A stretch of 64,000 bases of DNA from Pelecanus crispus (taxonomy: Eukaryota; Chordata; Aves; Pelecaniformes; Pelecanidae): NCBI RefSeq assembly GCF_030463565.1, contig NC_134643.1, positions 211,596,583 through 211,660,582 of the forward strand, read 5' to 3'. A program made the position numbers and the translations under genes. Shown in pieces: positions 55,326 to 64,000 of this stretch. Position 1 is the stretch's first letter; the number at the start of each line of letters is the position of its first letter. A model generated the notes under the pieces. It searched no databases. It saw only the letters and a list, made by a program, of their open reading frames with translations, and was not told where the DNA came from.

Positions 55326-56446
55326 GCCAACTCAGGCAAACTGGTCAAAGCTAGACATGAGCTTACCACTCTCTGGCCCTTTTTATAACATCACTACACA
55401 ACCTGAGTAAAAAAGGGCCTGGGCAGCAACTGTTGTTGATAGCCACCTCATACATATCCCAACTCCCTTCTTGGTTGAAGCAAAGAGAAGACGTGGCAGG
55501 TAGGAAAGAAACACGGAGTTTTGCCGCTGAGGGCCACCCTCTGGCACCAGGAGATAGACAGTTTGCTGCCCCCTACAGTCTACCATCCTAGGGCACTGAC
55601 TAATTCAGTCTGAAGTTTTGACGTCGTTCCTGGAAGATTTTGACTCTTAATTCTTTCTGCCATCTTAGGTCTTATGAGTAGGAATCACATTCATTTCAAA
55701 CAAATGTGAATCCTCCAACTTGCAACTTGCAGACACACACATCTCTTCCAAGGGAAGGAAAATGGAAAGAGACTGAATCTTCAATGATTCCTTATTTTAA
55801 ATGTTGCCTCTAACTTTCCCACATCCAATATACTTAATTTTCAGAAAACACTTCACACATACCTGACTTACAAATAAATACATAGTATTTTGAACTGCTA
55901 GGCTACAAACCACATCTGAAATTCAAACATGAGCTGGAGTTCTCTCCTTTTCCCAGAACTTTACAAGACAGACCAGTATTTCAGGCCACATCCTGTAACC
56001 AGTGTCACTGGTTCAAATACATTGCCTTCAAAGGATTTGCCAAGTGCAAATGAGTGCAACTCTATAATTATTAAGTACTTATGATGATTATATATACAAG
56101 GAAGAGCAAAATCCAGTTCTTCCACACTATGCTTTGCTAATGCTAAACAAACATAGTAAAAAAAATGGTTTTAGCTTATGAAGTCAAAAGAAACACTTAC
56201 AGTGAAGACATATGTTGATTAAGAAGATGCCACTGTTAGAGAGATTCTTTTTCAGAATAATCTGCTCTCTAACACCTCCACTGGAGTATGAAAAACAGTT
56301 TTTACCCTGCAGGCCTGTTCAGGAGTTATACTTAGTCCTTTCCCAGTGTTACACTGAAAAATAATTTCCCTTTTCACACTTTCCTTTGTTTCAGTGAAAA
56401 TACATGAAGATGCCTTTCCTTAAATGCCTTCACACATGATATGGTC

Positions 56447-56468
56447 AGCATTCCTGGCCAGGAATGCT
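56447..56468. promoter_or_regulatory. Perfect 22-bp palindrome with two divergent M-CAT (TEAD) motifs
   Basis: The half-site AGCATTCCTGG is followed directly by its exact reverse complement. Each half contains CATTCCT, the M-CAT motif bound by TEAD factors. It lies in a CFAP300 intron about 14.6 kb upstream of the YAP1 start codon. The palindrome is seen directly; a regulatory role is inference. Confidence 0.4.
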
Positions 56469-56864
56469 TCAGGATGTAGCTATTGAGTACATTCAATTTC
56501 ATCAACTACCTGAAAGGTTGGGTGAACCCAACAGCTCTGGGTATCGTGGGACCTTTCCATTAGCACCACTTGTTTTCCCCTTGCCAGAAAATGAGTAGCT
56601 GCACACCCCCCGCCCCGCCCCCAGCACTGACTACTTGAGACAAGGGTGGGTAGAAGGAGGTTTTACCTTCTTCTCCCACCTAAAAAGGAAAGAGGGCCCA
56701 CCTGGAAAACAGCCATTGCTTTCACACATTGAGGCACTGGAGTGCCTCTGTCATTTCTAGCACACGGCCATCGATGCCCATTTTTATCATGGAAAGTATG
56801 TATTGTCAGAAAAAAAATGCTGAAAAATGTGTCCTTACAGTACCTAATAGAGTATGAAAAATCA

Positions 56865-57161
<297 letters not shown>

Positions 57162-58702
57162 TCAACTTCTCTAAATGGCTGTGTGTGGCATATTCTTTAA
57201 AAAAATACAGATCACGTAGGTATGACTCAATCACACAGTCCCTCAAAAAACAAAGCAAGCTGAGAAAGAAACAAGCATAAAGAAAACATTAAATTCATCT
57301 GAATGCTACCTTCCATTGATGCTCATGTGTCTGCTCCCCCTGTTGGTAATACTATCAACCAAAACAAGTAATAGATGAAACAGCATGTGAACGCAACATC
57401 ACATTAGATCACACCCTTAGAAAATCATATTCCACAGCTTAAGCCTTAAAGAATCTGAGGACAAATACCAAATTTGGCGTGATAACTACAAAAGTCAACA
57501 GCTGCTAACAGCACCCCACAAAGTAAAAACTAAAATGAACACAGCCCTGACATATTTTTGGTTTGTTAAGTATTATGAACTTTTTGAAAAGTTATTTTTG
57601 TAGCTACTGTAAACTTTACTAACCAGCTATTTCAGAAGATGAAAAAGGTACTATCAGCACTTCCTGTATGAATCTGGGGTATTATCTCTGTAATCATTAA
57701 GTGCAGAGTATATTTTTCTATCATTTGTCTGTTTCCTGTGCTTGCAAGTCATCCAAGGCTTGCTCCTGTTGCTCATAGTGCCATTGGAGATGCCCTACAG
57801 TATTTTCCTTAATGAAGTGTCAGTCCGTAAGGGCACTTATCTTCTCTATATACAGTGTTACATCTACAAATTTGTATGGGTGGTGTTGGATAACCTATGG
57901 CATCTCAAATAGCATTAGGCTCCATATTTAAGAAGCTTTGGCCTCAGTCCAGTTCCATCTGCTCTCTATGGTCCAAGTGTTCAGACCAAATGTTAGAACA
58001 TATTCTCTACTCATCGCCAAGTCCCTCTGAACACCCTTCAAAGTGCTTCTGAACAGGAGAGGGGAGGAGAGCACGAGTGAGTGTCGCCACAAGTGAGCGT
58101 GCAACACAAGGGCAATGTGTCTCAGCAGAGATAATATTCACAGCATTCCAGCTTTCCATGAGTTCACTCTTATCTTTTCTCCTCCGTAGGCTCCCTTGAT
58201 GGGAGACTGGTCAACAACATCACAATATCAAAAGGCTTTTGACATACAATTAAAGATAAAATTAAGTGGTGTCCTGACAAACTGACCTAAAGGATCACTA
58301 AAGACCAGTATTCAGGTAATGTCCAAATTTCACTCTAGATGACAGTATTTCAGGAACAGAAACATGCCAAAAAGGGATGTATGAACCATGATGTTTCCAA
58401 GAGCACCTATCATTTCATTCTGATCCTAATCTTTGCAAGCATAGCATAACCTAAAAATTCTCTTGCCCCCACACTTCCAAGAAGTCCTTGGGATTTCTCC
58501 CATATACTATTACATAGAGATTATTTATTCATAGGTTATGTAGGACTGGCATTTTGATATCTAAACCCATGTAAACTCTACCACCCACCTGATCAACACT
58601 AAGAAAATTAAAGAGAAGTTACAAGTTGATGGCTTGAAAATGTGTTGTCCACTTAACCTAAAAATACTGGCATGAAATTTTATAATTATTTCATTGGGCC
58701 AA

Positions 58703-59269
58703 TGTTGTGGTTTAGCCCCAGCCAGCAACTAAGCACCACGCAGCCGCTCGCTCACTCCCCCTGCCCTGATGGGATGGGGGAGAGAATCAGAGGGCTAAGA
58801 GTGAGAAACACTCCTGGGTTGAGATAAGAACAGTTTAATAATTGAAATAAAGTAAAATAGTAATGATAATAATAACAATATAATAATAATAGTAATAATA
58901 ATATACAAAGCAAGTGATGCACAATGCAATTGCTCACCACCCACCAACCGATACCTAGACAGTTCCCAAGCAGCGATCGCTGCCCCCCAGCCAACTCCCC
59001 CCAGTTTCTATACTGAGCATGACGCCATATGGTATGGAATAGCCCTTTGGTCAGTTTGGATCACCTATTCTGGCTGTGCCCCCTCCCAGTTTCTGGTGCA
59101 CCTGGCAGAGCATGGGAAGCTGAAAAGTCCTTGACTAGCATAAGCAGTACTTAGCAACAACTAAAACCATCAGTGTGTTATCAATGTTACTCTCAAACTA
59201 AATCCAAAACACAGCACTATGCCAGCTACTGGGAAGAAAATTAACTCTATCCCAGCTGAAACCAGGACA
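58703..59269 (-). mobile_element. Solo LTR, ERVL-like endogenous retrovirus
   Basis: This 567-bp LTR begins with TG and ends with CA and is flanked by a perfect 5-bp target duplication, GCCAA (58698-58702 and 59270-59274). On the minus strand it starts TGTCCTGGTTTCAGCTGGGA, carries a weak TATA-like element (AGTATAGAAA) near 59010 and a TAA-rich stretch at 58857-58910, and ends GGGGCTAAACCACAACA. A 5-bp duplication fits ERVL-type integration. It is the same family as the LTR at 24766-25370. No internal sequence is present, so it is the product of LTR-LTR recombination. Confidence 0.93.
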
Positions 59270-59513
59270 GCCAATGTGATGTAAAGAGATTTGGCTATAA
59301 AGAAAAGCTCGGCATTTAATTGCTTGGCGTCACATCTACAGATACGGTTATGAAAAAGGGTATCTTTTGTTAAAGAAAAAAGTTTACGACATTCTCCTAC
59401 CTGTCCACATAGTGACTGTCAAAAAATAATCAAATTATGTAACCAAAATCACAAGTCAGGAAAAAACATGTCTTACAGCCTCACAACCTAAGGAAAAAAC
59501 CAAATATTTATTT

Positions 59514-59533
59514 ATTTATTTATTTACTTATTT
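59514..59533 (+). repeat. ATTT microsatellite
   Basis: A short (ATTT)n tract, slightly imperfect, in a CFAP300 intron. Confidence 0.85.
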
Positions 59534-62500
59534 GTGCTTCCTTGCACCCCCTCACCTCCAGACTCCTCTAACTTCTAATTCTCCAGCTTTCTTTCACAGG
59601 GATAGAATTTTTACTTTATAAGAGATTTAATAAGAGCTAATTCAGCCTCTAACATAGAAATTTTTTTGTAAAGACCTCTGAATCAAAAACTGAGTCAAGA
59701 CTAATAAAAATCAGATATTAAATGACTTGAGAAAAAAAAAGACATCTTACATTTTCTCAGTTATTGAGCTCAATAGGCCTTCAAATTGTTAGGATTTTAT
59801 TAGGGGAGGGGGAGGCAAGGAGACACACTTCTGCTCTGAAACAAGATTTTATGAAAACTTTCATCAGGAAAAAAAAATCAAGAGTTTTGTAATCTATTCA
59901 GTAGTTCAGAAAACCAAACTATAAATGGGAAGGTTTAAATATGCTGGAAGCTCCTATTCTCCATTTGAGAGGTGAGACTGGAGATTCAGAATTGCCTGGA
60001 AAAGAGTGACCAGTTTTAATAACACTGTAAAAGTGAGCAATGAAATAGGAAGAAGTGCCTTGACAACTCTGCAACTGGAAAACAAAGAGAAGTACTGAAG
60101 CAGATTAAGCTTATTATAACAGCGAGCGCTGGAATATCTATAAAGTGCTGCCAATACACTTTTAAATGAACACGTTACATATCTAGTATGGGCCAGATAA
60201 AACCCAGATTAGGTATATTTAGAATTCCTCCAAAGTTTAAGAAAGATTTTTACCTCAGGGAAACATCTTGCAACTTACTATTTACAAAAGAGTTTATATA
60301 GAACATACATAATGCAAGTTCAGTGCTCTCTACTAAAAAGATGGTATTTCAAAAGTAAAAGGTACACGCTGATGATTTATAGGTTCAAATGACACCTAAA
60401 ATTTTTGCAGTTGATAACCTATAACAGTAGTCTAAAAAATTGCTGATTTAAGAATACCTTCCAGATTTTAAAACCCTATTCCAAAGACAGCAATCATTAG
60501 AGCTTCAACTACATACAGCAACTCAAGAATCTTTCTTAGGCAAATACTAAATTTTTATTTACACAAAAAGACAGTAACCCTATCCCTCTGAAGATAACTT
60601 TTCAAGTGTTAATTGAGCTTAAGCAGATATAGTCCTGCCTCCCCAAGACTGCTGACAGGTGCAAGGCCAGTAATGTGTCCAAAGAAATACTACTATTTAG
60701 TTTTCATTGCAGCTATTTAAAAATACAAGACTCAAGACATAAGTTGGTATGCATCAAATTTGTTCTTTTTGTGGCTTCTATTTTAGAAATATGAGAGTAA
60801 CAGATGAAGGGGGGGTTTAAAGCACATGAGAGAACTATCAGGTCCTCTGCCATACAGCCAGGAAGAGGGGAAAAAACATCCCTACTACAACAGGCAAAAA
60901 AGTGTGGTGTGAGAATAGGTAATTAAGTATCTGTATGATCCGATGAAGCAGACTAGAGAATATCCTTGTGTATTGTTTACCTAAAATGTTGTATTTCAAG
61001 TAATGTTCAAGCTGGAGTCCTTGAGACGATGTACTATTGTGGGATTCTACCAGGAATCCCAACACTTGGGGAGCTGAGAAGAGAGGTACAAATTGCATCC
61101 CTTGGGGACCCCATGTTTTATGCCACCTTTTGATCTAACAGTTGGAGACTGAGGATATTACAGTCTGATGATATTGGTGAGGATGAAAAGCAATCAAGAG
61201 AAATAAAAAATGAGATTAGACACAGGGGAAAAAAAGTAATAAAGAACTTTTAGAAACAGATTTTAGGAAAAGGAGATAGACAACTAACAGAGAAGTGGTG
61301 AAGATAAATATGAAAGTGAAACCATGCCCACTGAATTAAAAAGAAAAATAAATTCTTAATGAGAAGGTAAAAGGGGGCCACAGCCTGGAAAAAGACAAAA
61401 GGATTATGAAAACAAACACTCTCATAAAGTAATATTATATTGATGATTTATATAATGCTGACACATCTTTCTGTGGCTCCATAAATACTTTCTGCCCAAG
61501 CTCGTGGTGGGGAGGAGAAGGGAGGTTTCTAAGAACCTATCTAAACCCCACTGGTGTTATGCACCCAAAATATCTCCCCCTTGCAAAAATACCCTAACAT
61601 TTTTGTTTGCAAGAGAGTAAATACAGTATTTGAATCAACCTAGATTATGTAATTTTCTTCAGATTTTCCAAAAAGCAAAATAAGCCCATTTCCTGTACTT
61701 TCTTTCAAGAACAGGAACTTGTTTTTAAAAGAGTTACTCCACAGTGATACATAAATGGTATATCTGGATTAATATACCAGCATGTCCGAAGAAGAAAATA
61801 CTAGAAGACGATTTTTTACCTCCTCCCACTCAAAGCTAATTCTTACTATATTTTCAAAAAATGCACACGAAGACTAAGTATAGAAAAATGTGACAACATT
61901 CCTCACCAAAAATAGGCAAAGAATGGGAAGATGAAATTTTAACAGCAAATAGGGTGTACCAGCTGTTCAGGATTTAGAAAGGGAACCCTTCCAGTCCTCA
62001 GAACAAAATGCATTATTTCTGTGCTGAGGAAGATTGAGCAGAACCGGGAGTTAAGCTGGGATACTTGGCAAGTGACACTCCGCTCTTAACACGAGGTATG
62101 TAACCTACTGACCTTCACTACAGGGACTGGCAATTCATAGGCTAGACAGATAGCCTAAAAAAATTCTTGCCTAAAGCAGGAAAAGGTTTACCCACAGTTT
62201 GAAATATATTTATTTTCTTTCTGCTCACCAGAGTGAAAAAGAGGTACCTGAAGGGGGAGTTGAGATATTTTTTGCATCTTATATATTTCAATTGTTTTAA
62301 CAGTCGGATACAGTGTTTGGAAAATGGATTTTGCTGACAAAAAGGTGGCAATGTCTAGTGTCATTGTATATAGTGGAGAAAACCTATGCCAATTCCAGAG
62401 AGTTGAAATGGAAAAGTTAGAAAATTCCCAAAGCTCCATTAAATATTTACAGACAAACCAAAAGAACTGAGGGCTTCCCACTACCCCCTTTTAAAATATT

Positions 62501-63302
62501 CCTATTAAGGAAAACCACTTTGGTGATATCAGAGGTCACATTATGCATAAAATCCCATCACATTATCACATGCAATTTCCATGAAATTTTGTGTGTCATT
62601 TACATAATCAAAAACACAATTTCAAAGTGGTGCCATAAAATCATGTGCTATTTGCTTTTGGTCTTTCTCCTTTAGTGTCTCATCTGCATCTAGAGACATA
62701 ACCAAGTGTTATAAGCAGTTAATGATACGGCAACAAACTAGAAGTCAGCCTTATGCCGTGATTGCAACTAGAGCAACCTATCACATGGCTCTCTTCCTGC
62801 GCCCAGATCACTTTTGTTGTGCAGATAGCATATTTACACAAGCTCAGGGGCATGCTCTATCTAATCTTCTGCTCTCTCAACTTTAATTTGTAACAGAACA
62901 GTAATCTCAGATCTGTCCTAAGTAAGGTGGTTGCATCTACAGAAGCGTGTCTTTCTCCAAATATTATCTGTATAAGGTAGTACTATAATTCCACAATTAA
63001 TGCAGTTTATTATATCTGGATACATGATCAGATCACCTGGATGTCACAGACCATTTAAAAACACTTCTAGTAGCTTGGTTTATGGATCGATGCAGGGGTC
63101 AAGGAAAAAAACGTGTAAAATGTGACAATTTATGAACAAACTAGGTAAGAATCTTGTCTTATTATTTAGTAAAAGAAGTGATTCTTTAAGATACCAGGTG
63201 AAGATACACATATATGAACTGTCATTATTACAAAAAGGTAAAGTAGAGGAAAATAGTTACAAACAGACTTTTTTATTTAAGATTAATTTATTCTAAATTT
63301 AC

Positions 63303-63375
63303 CCAATGTAGTCCATTGTCCTGAAGCCGAGAGCAACTTTAAACTGGAGTTCACATTTTGATCATTAAAAAATGC
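63303..63375 (-). CDS. CFAP300: CFAP300 internal exon (AFFNDQNV…)
   Basis: This 73-nt exon has the acceptor GATATTATAG and donor GTAAAT. It encodes AFFNDQNVNSSLKLL and SASGQWTTL, and its last base starts a glycine codon completed by the exon at 57058. The mammalian protein has AFFKDPNV…LKLLSDSSGQW at this place, so identity is clear although the exon is short and more diverged than the others. An in-frame TAG lies in the acceptor, so the reading frame opens exactly at the splice site. With the four downstream exons it completes a 204-codon frame. By comparison with the mammalian protein (about 267 residues), some 60 N-terminal residues lie beyond the window. Confidence 0.9.
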
Positions 63376-64000
63376 CTATAATATCCAAATAAGAGAATAC
63401 AAGTTAATGAAATTAAACAAAAAATGATCATTTATAGTGCCTTGGATACTTGCAAAGCAAACTATAAGGATCCAATTAGTAGATTCTGTATGATCTTTCA
63501 GTTTGGATACTAAATATCACACCACCAAATACATGTTTGTGTAACTTTGTGTAGCCAGTGTTTTTTATATATTCAAGACAGCTTCATGTACCTATTTATA
63601 GATGCAGTATTAAGGTTTTACAGTAAAGCACTTTTAGTCCAAGAACACACAAAAAGGTTGTATGATATCCTTGGAGGTACAGAAAATGGAAGAAGAGATG
63701 AAACAATTCTATCTCTGCATGCAGTGTTGTTGAAGTCAAAAATGAAATGCTAAGTATGATTGCAAAATTTACATTTTGTAAATAAATTTGAAGCTTGGAA
63801 AGTGTAGAGACACACAAAAATTATTGAACAGTTACAGAAGAAATCCATAAGATACTGAAGGGATAGAGATGTTCCACAGTAAGATTTGAAGTACTCAATC
63901 TTATTGATTTATCAATTAAAAAAAAGGAGACATGCATAGTAATGTTGGTAGCTAACAAGTTTAAATGATAGATAAGCCAATTAAGAAAACCCACACTTAT
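63376..64000 (-). other. CFAP300: CFAP300 intron, open at window edge
   Basis: This is the AT-rich start of the next upstream intron. I looked for the preceding exon (expected to encode a segment ending near RKDDFVM) and did not find it, so it should lie beyond position 64000. Short ORFs here (63547-63817) look random. Confidence 0.75.

Noticed and set aside
63376..64000. Preceding CFAP300 exon near the window edge
   Set aside because: No segment resembling the expected N-terminal part with an in-phase donor was found. ORFs at 63547-63817 do not resemble it.

Overview
This window is vertebrate nuclear DNA, almost certainly from a bird. The interspersed repeats are CR1 LINEs with the avian-type 3' tail (…GATTCTATGATTC) and an ERVL-type LTR that I recognise from bird genomes. 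Two genes with clear animal orthologues lie on the minus strand. Gene density is low, and most open reading frames are chance. The abundance of the ERVL-type LTR leans towards a neoavian rather than a chicken-like bird, but that is only an inference.

Layout, read on the minus strand from high to low coordinates. (1) 64000 to about 42930 is the 3' part of CFAP300 (C11orf70), a factor needed for ciliary dynein-arm assembly. Five coding exons can be placed exactly (63303-63375, 56892-57058, 54022-54194, 48023-48089, 43216-43347). Together they give 204 codons in one frame, ending in a stop codon and a poly(A) signal. The first 60 or so codons lie beyond position 64000. (2) About 40680-42850 is a large CpG island, the YAP1 promoter region. 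It starts where CFAP300 ends, so the two genes sit head to tail about 1.1 kb apart, an order I also know from mammals. (3) YAP1 exon 1 (41524-41841) and exon 2 (38412-38659) encode the first 188 residues of the Hippo-pathway coactivator: the TEAD-binding region, four LATS HxRxxS sites and the start of WW domain 1. (4) Positions 1-38411 are the open-ended YAP1 intron 2. I found no exon 3 in it.

Mobile elements in the introns are: a 2.9-kb, near full-length but frame-broken CR1 (about 5890-8792); a 276-bp hAT-type nonautonomous DNA transposon with a perfect 8-bp target duplication (15194-15469); two copies of a CR1 with a doubled 3' tail (about 16435-17257 and 54917-55325); a 5'-truncated, minus-oriented ERVL-like provirus (24766 to about 27460); and a solo LTR of the same family with a 5-bp target duplication (58703-59269).

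The best leads for follow-up are: the double-tailed CR1 present at two independent loci; a precise 22-bp inversion at the edge of the ERVL 3' LTR; a perfect 22-bp palindrome carrying two divergent M-CAT (TEAD) motifs in a CFAP300 intron upstream of YAP1; a candidate alternative YAP1 first exon in intron 1; and a fold-back element at 49.4-49.6 kb. I saw no CRISPR array, rRNA, tRNA gene or prokaryotic feature.
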